Shown here piece by piece: positions 26,953-35,313 of a DNA stretch of 35,313 nucleotides. The notes under the pieces are model-generated. The model was not told where the DNA came from, did no database searches, and was given only the letters and a program-made list of their open reading frames with translations. This stretch comes from an uncultured Clostridia bacterium (GTDB taxonomy: Bacteria; Bacillota; Clostridia; UBA1212; UBA1255). The stretch lies in assembly GCA_947625435.1 (NCBI GenBank), contig CANQOI010000023.1, forward strand, positions 1-35,313, given 5' to 3'. Each line of letters begins with the position of its first letter. The stretch's first letter is position 1. The translations under genes were made by a program, and so were the position numbers.

Positions 26953-27867
26953 TTATCCCGTTATCTTTTCACCGTTGGAAGTCACGTCGGCATTCTCGCC
27001 TATGATGCATTCGCCCGTATATACAAAGTCCTTGTCTTCCGTTTTTATGTCCACCGTTCCGCCGGTTATCTCGATATTCCCGTCTGACTTGACGGCATTA
27101 TTCTTTGTATCGATGTTTACCGTGCCGCCTGATATGCTGACACGCGTTATCGCAGATATCGCCTCATCGGAGGCTGTGAGCGTGAGCGTGCCGCCGGAAA
27201 TCTCAAGATATCCGAGAGATGCATCCTTATCGTTAGTGGACTTTACGGCGTCATTCCCGGCGTTTACCGTTATATTTCCTCCCTTTATGCTGAGATAGTC
27301 TTTGCCCTTTATTCCGTGGTTTACGGCTGTTATATTTATATTTCCGCTCTCTATCGTAACGGAGTCGCGTCCTGCCACGGCGTCATTGTAATTTGCATTT
27401 ACGTTCAGAGTACCTTCCCCGCTCACAGTCATATCGGCCTTTGTGAATAATGCGGCGTCCGGTTCGTTCGCACCCGGTTCAAGACTGTATGAGGCGCCGT
27501 CCGATATTGTGTTCGTACTTCCCTCGGGAAGCTGTATATACACATGCCCCGCGCTTATGACGTATATAGGAGCAGAATGATCGCACTTTATGTCCGCATT
27601 ATTCAGAACGAGCGTTACATTGCCCGTAGAATTGACTATTATCTGACCGTTATCGAGGCTGCCCGTTATCTCATATGTTCCGGCACCCGTTATAACGGCA
27701 GAAGAACCGTCCGCCGTGACACCGGACGGCACCGAAACGGATGTGCCCTCAAGCTTTATAACGGCAGTGCCCTCATTTTCATTTACGGATTTATCCGGAC
27801 TGCCGCAGCCGGGCGCGGCCGTTATGATCAAAGCGCATACAAAAAACAATATAAAATACTTTTTCAT
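26953..27867 (-). CDS. Cthe_2159-like carbohydrate-binding beta-helix lipoprotein
   Basis: From ATG 27867 the 304-residue protein starts with a lipoprotein signal (KKYFILFFVCALIITAAPGC). It continues with repeated short beta-strand units (GAGTYEITGSLDNGQIIV, SGNINITAVNHGIKG, SGGTLTLTASDEAI, TGGTVDIKTEDKDF), as in the Cthe_2159 family (DUF4353). Cthe_2159 is a polygalacturonate-binding beta-helix protein. The binding target here is unknown. AAAGGA lies eight bases before ATG 27867. The frame is open further upstream into rarA, but those starts have worse spacing. Confidence 0.85.
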   Translation of the reverse strand: MKKYFILFFVCALIITAAPGCGSPDKSVNENEGTAVIKLEGTSVSVPSGVTADGSSAVITGAGTYEITGSLDNGQIIVNSTGNVTLVLNNADIKCDHSAPIYVISAGHVYIQLPEGSTNTISDGASYSLEPGANEPDAALFTKADMTVSGEGTLNVNANYNDAVAGRDSVTIESGNINITAVNHGIKGKDYLSIKGGNITVNAGNDAVKSTNDKDASLGYLEISGGTLTLTASDEAISAITRVSISGGTVNIDTKNNAVKSDGNIEITGGTVDIKTEDKDFVYTGECIIGENADVTSNGEKITG

Positions 27868-27880
27868 AAGCTGCATCCTT

Positions 27881-29188
27881 TCATTCATTTTTATCTTCAT
27901 TCCTGTTTTCCTGTTCTCTTTTCCATGACATATATTCGATGATCTTATTTTCATACCCGTTCCCATAGGGACGGTAATATACGGTTCCCAGCATTTCATC
28001 CGGGAGGAACTGCTGTCTTACGACATTGCCCGGATAATCGTGCGCGTACTTATATCCTTCGGCATACCCCAGCTTTTCCATTCCCTCCGCCGCGGCGTTC
28101 CTCAGGTGAAATGGCACGCTGCCGGTGTTCTTTGTACGTACGTCGTTAAGAGCGCTTTCCACGGCCATATATGACGCGTTGGATTTAGGACTCACTGCTA
28201 CCGTCACGGCAGCCTGTGCGAGTAAAATGCGCGCCTCAGGCATACCTATCATACGCACGGCAGCTGCTGCGGCTACTGCGACAGTTAGTGCCGTGGGATT
28301 TGCGGTGCCCACATCTTCGGACGCACATATAACGATCCTTCTGGCCAGAAAATTTATATCTTCTCCCCCTTCGAGCGCTCTCGCAAGATAGAAGACAGCC
28401 GCATCCGGGTCGCTTCCGCGCATGGATTTTATAAATGCGCTTATGTTGTCATAGTGTTCTTCTCCCGATTTATCGAAGCGCACGGTCTTCTTCTGAACAC
28501 ACTCTGAGATTATGTCGGTCGTGATCCTGAGCACGTCGGAATCGGCCGTCTGCGTCGTAAGTACAGCGAGCTCAAGGGAATTGAGGGCAACGCGCGCATC
28601 TCCGTTTGAGACGGCTGCGATAAAATCAAGAGCTCTGTCGTCTATTTCAATATTCATCTTACCGTAGCCGCGTTCCTCATCCTTCAATGCTCTTCTCACT
28701 ATATTTTTGATGTTATCCTCCGTGAGAGGATAGAGCTGAAATACGGTGGAACGTGATATCAGAGCTTTGTTCACTTCAAAGAAAGGATTCTCGGTAGTGG
28801 CTCCTATCAGCACTATAGTGCCGTCCTCCACATACGGGAGGAGGGCATCCTGCTGAGCTTTGTTGAACCTGTGTATCTCGTCTATAAAAAGAAGCGTTCT
28901 TCCGGCAGGATTCATAAAATAGTTCTGTGTGTCGGAGACTATTTTTTTTATGTCGGCGATACCCGATGAAACGGCGTTTATCTTAACAAAATTGATCTTA
29001 GTTACGTTTGCTATGAGGCGGGCGAGCGACGTTTTACCGGTGCCCGGAGGGCCGAAAAATATTATAGAGGAAAGCCTGTCCGCTTTTATCATGCGGTAAA
29101 GAAGCTTTCCCTCTGCTAATATATGCTCCTGCCCTTCATATTCTTCAAGGCAGGTCGGACTCATTCTGTAAGCCAACGGCTCTTTCAC
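27881..29188 (-). CDS. rarA: replication-associated recombination ATPase RarA/MgsA
   Basis: The 435-residue AAA+ protein has the start [21 protein letters not shown] typical of RarA, Walker A GPPGTGKT (46-53), Walker B LLFIDE (99-104) and the C-terminal MgsA domain ([28 protein letters not shown]). RarA acts at stalled replication forks together with SSB and RecA. The GTG start at 29188 is preferred because the conserved N-terminus begins there; an ATG eight codons later would remove it. A weak AAGG lies just upstream. It is part of a long minus-strand group of genes. Confidence 0.95.
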   Translation of the reverse strand: MKEPLAYRMSPTCLEEYEGQEHILAEGKLLYRMIKADRLSSIIFFGPPGTGKTSLARLIANVTKINFVKINAVSSGIADIKKIVSDTQNYFMNPAGRTLLFIDEIHRFNKAQQDALLPYVEDGTIVLIGATTENPFFEVNKALISRSTVFQLYPLTEDNIKNIVRRALKDEERGYGKMNIEIDDRALDFIAAVSNGDARVALNSLELAVLTTQTADSDVLRITTDIISECVQKKTVRFDKSGEEHYDNISAFIKSMRGSDPDAAVFYLARALEGGEDINFLARRIVICASEDVGTANPTALTVAVAAAAAVRMIGMPEARILLAQAAVTVAVSPKSNASYMAVESALNDVRTKNTGSVPFHLRNAAAEGMEKLGYAEGYKYAHDYPGNVVRQQFLPDEMLGTVYYRPYGNGYENKIIEYMSWKREQENRNEDKNE

Positions 29189-29229
29189 ACTGCCTTCGCC
29201 CTTTCTGAATGTATTTCTTTAACTTCCCG

Positions 29230-30471
29230 TCAGGCGTAAAGAGGAAAACGCTCGAGAAGATCTGCCACGCCCTTTATTACCTTCTCTTTGTTTCCTTCAA
29301 AGTCTTTGAGCGTAAGTATTATGAGCTCCGCTATCTCGTCCATGGCCTTCTCATCCATGCCTCTTGTAGTGACCGCAGCGGTGCCGAGTCTTATACCGCT
29401 CGTTATGAAGGGGCTCTGGGGGTCGTAGGGTATGCCGTTCTTGTTGCATGTTATGTTCACCTCGTCAAGGTTGAGCTGCGCCTGTTTTCCGGTGATATCC
29501 ATATTCCTCAGATCCACGAGCATGAGATGATTGTCCGTTCCTCCGCTTACGAGGTCTGCTCCCCTGTCTTTGAGGCCTTTTGCAAGAGCGGCGGCATTTG
29601 AGACTATGCGCTTCTGATATTCCTTAAATTCGGGTGAGAGCGCTTCTTTAAAGCTTACGGCCTTTGCGGCTATGACGTGCATCAGAGGGCCGCCCTGTAT
29701 TCCCGGGAATACCGCCTTATCTATCGTCTTGGCAAATTCTTCCGATGTGAGTATCATGCCTCCCCTCGGGCCGCGCAATGTCTTATGTGTCGTTGTGGTG
29801 GTAAAATGTGCGTACGGCACGGGATTCGGATGCAGGCCGGCTGCCACGAGTCCCGCGATGTGAGCCATGTCTACCATAAGATATGCGCCCACTTCATCGG
29901 CTATCTCTCTGAATTTCTTGAAATCGATTATCCTCGGGTACGCGCTGGCTCCCGCGATTATGAGCTTGGGGCGCGTTTCATGTGCCAAACGTCTTATTTC
30001 GTCATAATCTATGAGCATTGTCTCTCTGCTCACGCTGTAAGGTATGATATCGAACCACTTGCCGGACATGTTTACCGGACTTCCGTGTGTTAAATGGCCT
30101 CCGTCCGCAAGGCTCATGCCCAGCACCTTATCTCCCGGCTTTAATACGGCAAAGAATACCGCCATGTTCGCCTGGGCGCCGGAATGCGGCTGTACGTTCG
30201 CATGCTCCGCTCCGAACAGCTTTTTTGCACGCTCTATCGCCAGCTTTTCGACTATATCAACGTACTCACAGCCACCGTAATATCTCTTTTCCGGATAGCC
30301 CTCCGCATATTTGTTGGTAAGCGGGCTCCCCATAGCCTGCATTACGGCTTCGCTCACAAAGTTCTCGGAAGCTATGAGCTCTATCTTACTTCTTTGCCTT
30401 CCGAGCTCAAGATCCATTGCATCGGCGATCTCGGGGTCTGTCTTTCTTACGGTATCTGTGTTGTAATACAT
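29230..30471 (-). CDS. glyA: serine hydroxymethyltransferase
   Basis: The 413-residue PLP enzyme converts serine and tetrahydrofolate to glycine and 5,10-methylene-THF. Visible motifs are [42 protein letters not shown] (Asp201 binds the PLP nitrogen) and [11 protein letters not shown], where Lys230 forms the Schiff base. The ATG at 30471 is chosen because GGAGG lies eight bases upstream. The TTG at 30486 would include that site in the gene. A TTGTAA-17-TATAAT promoter is directly upstream, so glyA can be transcribed on its own. Confidence 0.97.
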   Translation of the reverse strand: MYYNTDTVRKTDPEIADAMDLELGRQRSKIELIASENFVSEAVMQAMGSPLTNKYAEGYPEKRYYGGCEYVDIVEKLAIERAKKLFGAEHANVQPHSGAQANMAVFFAVLKPGDKVLGMSLADGGHLTHGSPVNMSGKWFDIIPYSVSRETMLIDYDEIRRLAHETRPKLIIAGASAYPRIIDFKKFREIADEVGAYLMVDMAHIAGLVAAGLHPNPVPYAHFTTTTTHKTLRGPRGGMILTSEEFAKTIDKAVFPGIQGGPLMHVIAAKAVSFKEALSPEFKEYQKRIVSNAAALAKGLKDRGADLVSGGTDNHLMLVDLRNMDITGKQAQLNLDEVNITCNKNGIPYDPQSPFITSGIRLGTAAVTTRGMDEKAMDEIAELIILTLKDFEGNKEKVIKGVADLLERFPLYA

Positions 30472-30504
30472 TGAGTGATCCTCCAAAAAAATTTTTCGCA
30501 GACG

Positions 30505-30533
30505 ATTATATAATATATTCGTGCAATTTACAA
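30505..30533 (-). promoter_or_regulatory. sigma-A-type promoter for glyA
   Basis: On the minus strand TTGTAA (30533-30528) and TATAAT (30510-30505) are exactly 17 bp apart. The -35 box is inside one copy of the 23-base direct repeat that flanks the unknown lipoprotein gene. Confidence 0.6.
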
Positions 30534-30544
30534 GGTCGTCCCGA
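30522..30544. repeat. direct repeat copy A (downstream of the lipoprotein gene)
   Basis: This 23-base sequence matches 31336-31358 at 22 of 23 positions; 18 bases in a row are identical (TTTACAAGGTCGTCCCGA). Weaker similarity extends to about 40 bases on the low-coordinate side (shared CGATTAT). Copy A lies between the end of the lipoprotein gene and glyA. Confidence 0.85.
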
Positions 30545-30556
30545 AGACGCAGGCAT

Positions 30557-31300
30557 CTACTGTTTGTTGGGATCCTTACCGTAAATATTGATATCGATTA
30601 AGCTTTTGAAAACATCGTATATCGCGTTTAATTGCTCTTGTGTCGCGTTATTTATCGTTTCTTCATTTATTTCAAATCCGGGGTAAACCTTTCTGCCAAA
30701 AAATGTAGGTGACAAATCATGGTCTTCAATATATTGCCAATCAACTATCGCACTTTCATATCCGAATGTATCACACATTTTTTCAAAGGAATCCTGAGAC
30801 ATTCCTATATTAACGTAATCAACGGAAGTGGTCTTTCCGTTTACCATAAGTTCTATATTTACGGAGCCGGCATAAATATTATTAAAATATTCTTTTTCCG
30901 GTTTCACTTTCTCCCAATCGGATTGGTGGTTTGTGGCATACGATTCGGCGAAAAAGTATACTTTATCAGGTTGCTCTGCATTTGAAAGGTCCGGTCTTAA
31001 ACAATTGAACTTGACCGATACATTTGCACCCGGCCTTCTGTCTTTGTAAAATGCTACCAAGCAATCCTGAAATTCATAATTTATCGTGTTTATGACGTCT
31101 TCTTTTGTAACGCCTGTTTTCTCGATCTCATCCTGCGGTCTCGGAGTGATGACAGGATACGGTGTAGCCTCAGAACTGTTTCCGAAGATCAGACCTCCCG
31201 TACCGCTGTCACCCTTGCAGCAGGCAGCCACAGATAATGCTGCCGCTATAAGAAGCGCTGCCAAGCATTTTACCGGTATCATTTTGACTTTTCGATCCAT
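30557..31300 (-). CDS. lipoprotein of unknown function, flanked by direct repeats
   Basis: Not recognised. From ATG 31300 the 247-residue protein has a signal peptide with lipobox VAAC followed by CK, a Pro-rich stretch ([13 protein letters not shown]), then a soluble domain with several Tyr, Phe and Asp residues and no enzyme motif I know. AAGGTGG lies five bases before ATG 31300; the GTG at 31309 is part of that site. By eye the gene is more A/T-rich than its neighbours. It sits between two copies of a 23-base sequence, one of which is the 3' end of the upstream glycosyltransferase gene. Transfer or insertion is therefore likely. Confidence 0.75.
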   Translation of the reverse strand: MDRKVKMIPVKCLAALLIAAALSVAACCKGDSGTGGLIFGNSSEATPYPVITPRPQDEIEKTGVTKEDVINTINYEFQDCLVAFYKDRRPGANVSVKFNCLRPDLSNAEQPDKVYFFAESYATNHQSDWEKVKPEKEYFNNIYAGSVNIELMVNGKTTSVDYVNIGMSQDSFEKMCDTFGYESAIVDWQYIEDHDLSPTFFGRKVYPGFEINEETINNATQEQLNAIYDVFKSLIDINIYGKDPNKQ

Positions 31301-31335
31301 TTTTACCACCTTGATAATCGATTATTTTTATACCA

Positions 31336-31358
31336 TGCATTTTACAAGGTCGTCCCGA
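31336..31358. repeat. direct repeat copy B (3' end of the glycosyltransferase gene)
   Basis: Copy B covers the last codons (GIGTT-Leu-stop) of the glycosyltransferase gene and the bases after it. It is the partner of 30522-30544, 814 bp away. Because copy B is coding, it is probably the original and copy A the duplicate. Confidence 0.85.
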
Positions 31359-32475
31359 TGCCGCACAGGGACTCCGCGAACGCGCATATATTCTCCGTTG
31401 CGTTAGGAGGGAGCGTACCTATCTGCATGTTTATCATATTTTTTCTGAATGCATCGTCTTCAAGCCTTCTGCACGCGTCCAACAGCTCGTCTTCTGCCGA
31501 GGATATGCTCACGCTCATACCGTGGCTGCCGAAGAAACGCATATTGTGTATCTCGCAGCCGGATATGGGAGACATCAAGATAAGAGGTATGTTCGAAACG
31601 GCCGCTTCCGTTGTGGAAAGGCCTCCCGGCTTTGATATATAAATATCGCACGCCCTTAAATAATCTGCCATGCGGTCGGTGTGCGTTATAACAGTACACT
31701 TGTCCGCATATTTTTTTACTAATTTTTTATGAAGAGCTTCATTGTTCCCGCATATCACTATGAGCTCGGTATTATTGTCGGAGCGCCCTTCGTATGAGCT
31801 TAGTATGAGCGATATGGTATCTTCTATCCTGCCGGCGCCCATGCTCCCGCCCGCTATGAGAATGTACTTAACATCTTCCTTAAGTCCGAGAGATCTCTTC
31901 GCTTCCGACTTGTCGACATGCCCGTAAAATGCCGGGCTTACCGGTATGCCGAAGGGTCTTATGCGCTCCTCCGGGATACCCTTCTCGCAGTATTCGGATG
32001 TAAGCTCTTCCGACGGTATTATATAATGATCACAGTCCGTTTCCTCCGTGAAAGGAATGCATGTATAATCCGTTGAAATGAAAATTGTCTTGGGCAGGTG
32101 AAATCCGCGGCGTTTCACGGCCGTTAGGATCTCAGCGGGAAATAAATGCGTCATTAAAATGACGTCGTATGCGTTTTCTTCAAGATACTGCTCCATGAGA
32201 GAACACATCATCTGATTTATATGATACACGGGCGATTTGACGGGAAGCTTTCTGTAAACATTCCCCAGCTTATATATGGCGCCGAAGGCGTGCGGCACCT
32301 TTTGTACGAGCTTTATATAAGCATTGTCGACCGCATCTGCGGTCTTTTGGCTTTTTAGTGTATAGGGGTTCAGTATCGTTGCTTTATGGCCGCGCGCTTC
32401 AAGGCCTTCATAAACGGCGCGGCAGGCAGCGTTGTGTCCCCCGCCCGTTCCGCAAGTCAATATCAGTGCATCCAT
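31342..32475 (-). CDS. diacylglycerol glucosyltransferase-like GT28 enzyme (UgtP/MGDG synthase type)
   Basis: The 377-residue protein has the N-terminal LTCGTGGGHNAACRAV (family G-GGH-A motif), VILMTHLFPAE, FISTDYTCIP, PFGIPVSPAF, LIAGGSMGAGRIE and the donor-site region YISKPGGLSTTEA. It matches MGDG synthase/UgtP-type glycosyltransferases that transfer a sugar from a UDP-sugar to diacylglycerol for glycolipid or lipoteichoic acid anchors. The start overlaps the end of plsY by 13 bp, so it is made together with a phospholipid enzyme, which supports a membrane lipid role. The sugar and acceptor are not proven. Confidence 0.88.
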   Translation of the reverse strand: MDALILTCGTGGGHNAACRAVYEGLEARGHKATILNPYTLKSQKTADAVDNAYIKLVQKVPHAFGAIYKLGNVYRKLPVKSPVYHINQMMCSLMEQYLEENAYDVILMTHLFPAEILTAVKRRGFHLPKTIFISTDYTCIPFTEETDCDHYIIPSEELTSEYCEKGIPEERIRPFGIPVSPAFYGHVDKSEAKRSLGLKEDVKYILIAGGSMGAGRIEDTISLILSSYEGRSDNNTELIVICGNNEALHKKLVKKYADKCTVITHTDRMADYLRACDIYISKPGGLSTTEAAVSNIPLILMSPISGCEIHNMRFFGSHGMSVSISSAEDELLDACRRLEDDAFRKNMINMQIGTLPPNATENICAFAESLCGIGTTL

Positions 32476-33098
32476 AACAGTCTTACCTTTGGCCTCTCTT
32501 TTTCTTCTTTACTCAGATACATCTTGAGTATCACGACCGCGGATATGAGCAGAAAAGCCATTCCGGCGGCCGGCTGCGTTTTAAATACGAACATAAGCGC
32601 CGCCGTCAGTATGTAGGTTGCGATCGTTCTGTAAAAATGCGGCGTGATGCGTACACACACCGACAGGAAGATGAATACAGATGCGAAGATACACAGCGGG
32701 AGCGCATCGGGCAGAAGTCCGAGAAGGCATCCGAATGTGGCCGCTATCCCCTTACCTCCGCGGAATCCGTAAAATACGGGAAAGGCATGGCCTATTACGG
32801 GAGCTGCCGTCACTGCCGCAAGTATGTAATCATAGTATGCGGATTCAGACAGATATGAGGGAGCCAATGAGCAAAACAGATATACGGGAAGAAAGCTTTT
32901 GAGTATATCACCCGCCAATGTGAATATCCCGCATGAAAAGCCGCCGTACATAAAAGCGTTGGCAGTTCCCGGATTCTTGTCGGAGCTCCCGGAGAGCATA
33001 TCTTCTTTTTTAAACAAACGTGCCGCTATATTTGCAAAAATTATACTGCCGCTCAAATAGCCTATCAGAATGCCGATACCTATAAAGACAAGCCTCAT
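32463..33098 (-). CDS. plsY: glycerol-3-phosphate acyltransferase PlsY
   Basis: The 211-residue membrane protein has the three PlsY motifs: GYLSGSI near the start, SSDKNPGTANAF (usual form GSGNxGxTN) and GHAFPVFYGFRGGKGIAA. PlsY acylates glycerol-3-phosphate from acyl-phosphate to begin phospholipid synthesis. It overlaps the next gene by 13 bp. A TTGACA (33159-33154) lies upstream on this strand but no good -10 box was found at 16-18 bp. The first motif is less conserved (Asp/Lys before NPG), but the catalytic GGKG loop is intact. Confidence 0.93.
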   Translation of the reverse strand: MRLVFIGIGILIGYLSGSIIFANIAARLFKKEDMLSGSSDKNPGTANAFMYGGFSCGIFTLAGDILKSFLPVYLFCSLAPSYLSESAYYDYILAAVTAAPVIGHAFPVFYGFRGGKGIAATFGCLLGLLPDALPLCIFASVFIFLSVCVRITPHFYRTIATYILTAALMFVFKTQPAAGMAFLLISAVVILKMYLSKEEKERPKVRLLWMH

Positions 33099-33170
33099 AA
33101 TGCTGTGTTCTCTCTCTTTCTTTTTGTAATCATTTTGAAATCTTTACAATTTATGTCAACGTGCACTCCG

Positions 33171-33199
33171 TTGATTTTACCGCTATCCGGTGATATAAT
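33171..33199 (+). promoter_or_regulatory. sigma-A-type promoter for the tyrosine recombinase gene
   Basis: TTGATT (33171-33176) and TATAAT (33194-33199) are 17 bp apart. The pair lies between two inverted arms: GCACTCCGTT (33163-33172) and AACGGAGAGTGC (33219-33230), which match except for two extra bases. The second arm contains the ribosome binding site GGAG. Confidence 0.6.
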
Positions 33200-33237
33200 C
33201 AAGCAAATATTTTACATAAACGGAGAGTGCTTTGTAA

Positions 33238-34230
33238 GTGGCTACTTATGAATACGGGGTCCTTCCCTATTACGCAGATGATTTTCTTGTATATCTTGAA
33301 TCGATATCGGGCAAGTCCCAAAATACAGTAGGCGAGTATTTTTACGATCTGCTCATGTTCTTCCGCTTTATGAAGGTACGGAACGGCTCTGCGTCCCATG
33401 ATACCGATTTTAACGATATAAATGTCTCCGATTACGGCATTGACAAGTTGGCGGAAATAAGGCTCTCCGATCTGTATGCATTCCTGAATTATATGAACAG
33501 TGAGAGAAAGGATAAGCCGGCGACACGCGCGAGAAAGGTCGCCTGTCTGCGTTCTTTTTTTAAATATATATGGGGCAAGGCAAAGCTCATACCCGAAAAT
33601 CCGGCGGCAGAGCTTGAATCTCCGAAGCTTACGAAAAGACTGCCGCGATATCTTGAGCTTGATGAGAGCATAGCGCTCCTGGAAGCGATAGACGGTGATC
33701 AAAAGGAACGCGATTACTGCATGATCACTCTGTTCCTTAACTGCGGCATGCGTCTTTCTGAGCTCGTGGGGATAAACCTGAGTGATATAAGGGCCGACAC
33801 TCTCAGGGTGCTGGGTAAAGGAAGCAAGGAGAGAACGATATATCTTAACGACGCATGCTTAGACGCGCTCAGGCGATATATCGCCGTGAGGCCCGATTAT
33901 GAAGAAGCAAGCGGAGCAAAGCCGTTGTTCCTGAGCAAAAGAAAAAAGCGCATAAGCCCGAAGACCGTGCAGTACACGGTAAAGAAATATCTGCGTGCGG
34001 CGGCTCTCGATACAACGAAATATTCAACTCACAAGCTGCGCCACACAGCAGCTACTCTCATGTATACTATGGGTGATGTGGACATACGTTCCCTGCAGGA
34101 GATACTCGGCCACGAAAGCGTTGCGACTACTGAGATATATACACACGTGAACAATGCACGACTTAAGGACGCCGTCAACAAAAATCCTCTGGCAGGATAT
34201 AAAAAGCAGAGTGACGATCTGTCAGTTTGA
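33238..34230 (+). CDS. tyrosine recombinase of the XerC/XerD type
   Basis: The 330-residue protein has an N-terminal SAM-like core-binding domain (about 10-115) and a C-terminal catalytic domain with all expected residues: Arg172 in GMRLSEL, Lys194 or Lys197 in GKGSKER, His265 and Arg268 in HKLRH, His292 in LGHES and Tyr301 in IYTHV. It resembles XerC/D-type recombinases that resolve chromosome dimers, but relatives also move genomic islands. The start is GTG at 33238, 12 bases after CGGAG. No att site, phage gene or integron-like array is next to it. It is convergent with the LCP-like gene and overlaps it by 9 bp. Confidence 0.9.
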   Translation: MATYEYGVLPYYADDFLVYLESISGKSQNTVGEYFYDLLMFFRFMKVRNGSASHDTDFNDINVSDYGIDKLAEIRLSDLYAFLNYMNSERKDKPATRARKVACLRSFFKYIWGKAKLIPENPAAELESPKLTKRLPRYLELDESIALLEAIDGDQKERDYCMITLFLNCGMRLSELVGINLSDIRADTLRVLGKGSKERTIYLNDACLDALRRYIAVRPDYEEASGAKPLFLSKRKKRISPKTVQYTVKKYLRAAALDTTKYSTHKLRHTAATLMYTMGDVDIRSLQEILGHESVATTEIYTHVNNARLKDAVNKNPLAGYKKQSDDLSV

Positions 34231-35223
34231 TTTAAAATCACTCATTATTATGGAATCACTGTCGAAATCCGAATCTGATATCAGATTTCTGCACATATTG
34301 TTGTAAATGATATAATATTTTTCGAGATACTGCTCTCTTCCCGCAAAGCGGTAATATCTTACGTTCTCGGCGCTCATGCCCGTAAATACCGCAGCCAACG
34401 ATCTGATCACGTCTTCGTTTATGTTCGTTTCACATTTTTCGAGGAAAGGCAGCATCTTGCTCACGAATGTCTCTTCATAAGACTTATCGCCTGTCTTTAT
34501 TACTTTCTGAGACAGGAATGCGGACAAGAGCTTCTGAGAAGCCTCTATGCGTTTTATATCGCTGCCGTCGTAGAAGCTCAGCATCTCTGCCGGATATTCA
34601 TCATCTTCCGTTCTGTAAAATTGTATGAATGACAGCGCCTCGGCTCCGCGGAGTGACTTCGTATCCTTCTTTAAGTCGATCGCGTACTTGCCTACACTGT
34701 ATTTCATATCTATGGGTATCGTATACTGTATGCCGGTACCGTCGGCATCAAGTGTATTTATAAGATCAACGAAGCTCACAGATGACAGATGAACATAATA
34801 ATCTATGTTCATATCAAAATAAGATGCTATTATGCTCGTGCAGCTGTCGGGCGTGCCTTTGAGAGCCAGCAGATTACCCATTATGTCGACCGTACGGTCG
34901 GCGCTTGTAGCGAACTGCATGTCTTTAGGTACATACATAAAATTCAGAGACGGTGTTTCAGTGTCTGCGTGCATTATCACGAGAAGCTCTGTTTCTGTCC
35001 CGTCCGAGTCGCCTATGATGAACAGTATGTTTCCGTTAAAGCTTTCCTGCTGCTTCCCGTCAGGCGGGTTAGAGGGATCATATGTGGGAGCCGAAACCTC
35101 GAGACTGTGTTCTTCCTCATGAGCCATCTTACGGTACTGGTTCGCAAGTACGATACCGCTTATTGATACAGTGAGAAAAATGACAAATATGAACACTACT
35201 AAAAACCGTCTCAGATTATCCAT
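34222..35223 (-). CDS. divergent LytR-CpsA-Psr (LCP)-like protein
   Basis: The 333-residue protein has one N-terminal membrane helix (about 5-27) and an extracytoplasmic part resembling the LCP domain: ELLVIMHADTETPSLNFMYVPKDMQF, YFDMNIDYYVHLSSVSFVDLI and LRGAEALSFIQFYR follow the family layout. LCP enzymes attach wall teichoic acid or polysaccharide to peptidoglycan. Here the usual PRD is PKD, and other arginines that bind the pyrophosphate are not evident, so catalytic activity is doubtful. ATG 35223 follows AAGGAGA. The upstream 90 bases to the window end hold only a short hairpin (CCTTAC/GTAAGG) and no gene. Confidence 0.7.
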   Translation of the reverse strand: MDNLRRFLVVFIFVIFLTVSISGIVLANQYRKMAHEEEHSLEVSAPTYDPSNPPDGKQQESFNGNILFIIGDSDGTETELLVIMHADTETPSLNFMYVPKDMQFATSADRTVDIMGNLLALKGTPDSCTSIIASYFDMNIDYYVHLSSVSFVDLINTLDADGTGIQYTIPIDMKYSVGKYAIDLKKDTKSLRGAEALSFIQFYRTEDDEYPAEMLSFYDGSDIKRIEASQKLLSAFLSQKVIKTGDKSYEETFVSKMLPFLEKCETNINEDVIRSLAAVFTGMSAENVRYYRFAGREQYLEKYYIIYNNMCRNLISDSDFDSDSIIMSDFKSN

Positions 35224-35313
35224 TTAGTTTTCTCCTTACTACAATATATTTATGGTTAATACCCCTTACAGCCAGTAAGGAATTACCCATCTTGTTGCTT
35301 AAGCTGTTAGAAT

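Noticed and set aside
33238-34230. Integrase marking a genomic island or integron
   Set aside because: No attC-like array, phage or conjugation genes are present, and both neighbours are housekeeping or wall-related; a Xer-type role is simpler.
1-35313. CRISPR array, toxin-antitoxin pair or defence island
   Set aside because: No regularly spaced repeats and no recognisable antiphage gene group were found; the small-gene cluster does not look like a toxin-antitoxin pair.

Overview
The window looks like a chromosome segment of an anaerobic, endospore-forming member of the Clostridia. Evidence: a spoIIP sporulation gene next to lepA and hemW; the end of a 2-hydroxyacyl-CoA dehydratase/activase-type protein typical of strict anaerobes; Gram-positive lipoproteins and an LCP-like protein; and a biotin-dependent carboxyltransferase set. 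By eye the GC content is moderate and isoleucine is very often encoded by ATA. No rRNA, tRNA, CRISPR array or intact mobile element was found. Coding density is high: the largest gap is about 220 bases, and several neighbouring genes overlap by ATGA.

Layout. 1-8090 (+): a 5'-truncated dehydratase/activase protein, spoIIP, lepA, hemW and a nuclease-helicase of the XPD/DinG type, tightly packed. 8151-12597 (+): a three-gene carboxyltransferase set (acyl-CoA-type carboxyltransferase, biotin carrier, pyruvate/oxaloacetate-type carboxyltransferase) with its own sigma-A-type promoter, followed by a BaiN/HI0933-type flavoprotein. 12698-15012 (+): galE and two membrane proteins, one TraX-like. 15022-18312 (-): a CNNM/CorC-type membrane protein and a large secreted, membrane-anchored protein of unknown function, separated by a 32-base palindrome. 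18535-21937 (+): a CapA-like lipoprotein, three small unknown genes, and a PHP-family histidinol phosphatase. 21925-33098 (-): nine co-directional genes (plsY, a diacylglycerol-glucosyltransferase-like gene, an unknown lipoprotein, glyA, rarA, a Cthe_2159-like lipoprotein, tyrS, a Ca2+ P-type ATPase and an SLC13-like permease). 33238-34230 (+): a tyrosine recombinase. 34222-35223 (-): a divergent LCP-like protein.

Most genes are housekeeping functions. The unusual parts are local. The SLC13-like permease is frameshifted by an exact 8-bp tandem duplication. tyrS is frameshifted at the linker to its S4 domain, apparently with part of the linker missing. The unknown lipoprotein gene lies between two copies of a 23-base sequence, one of which is the 3' end of the upstream glycosyltransferase gene. 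The 32-base palindrome overlaps a promoter. The carboxyltransferase set lacks membrane subunits and has replaced both Gly-Gly oxyanion motifs. I see no convincing complete new defence or mobile system.
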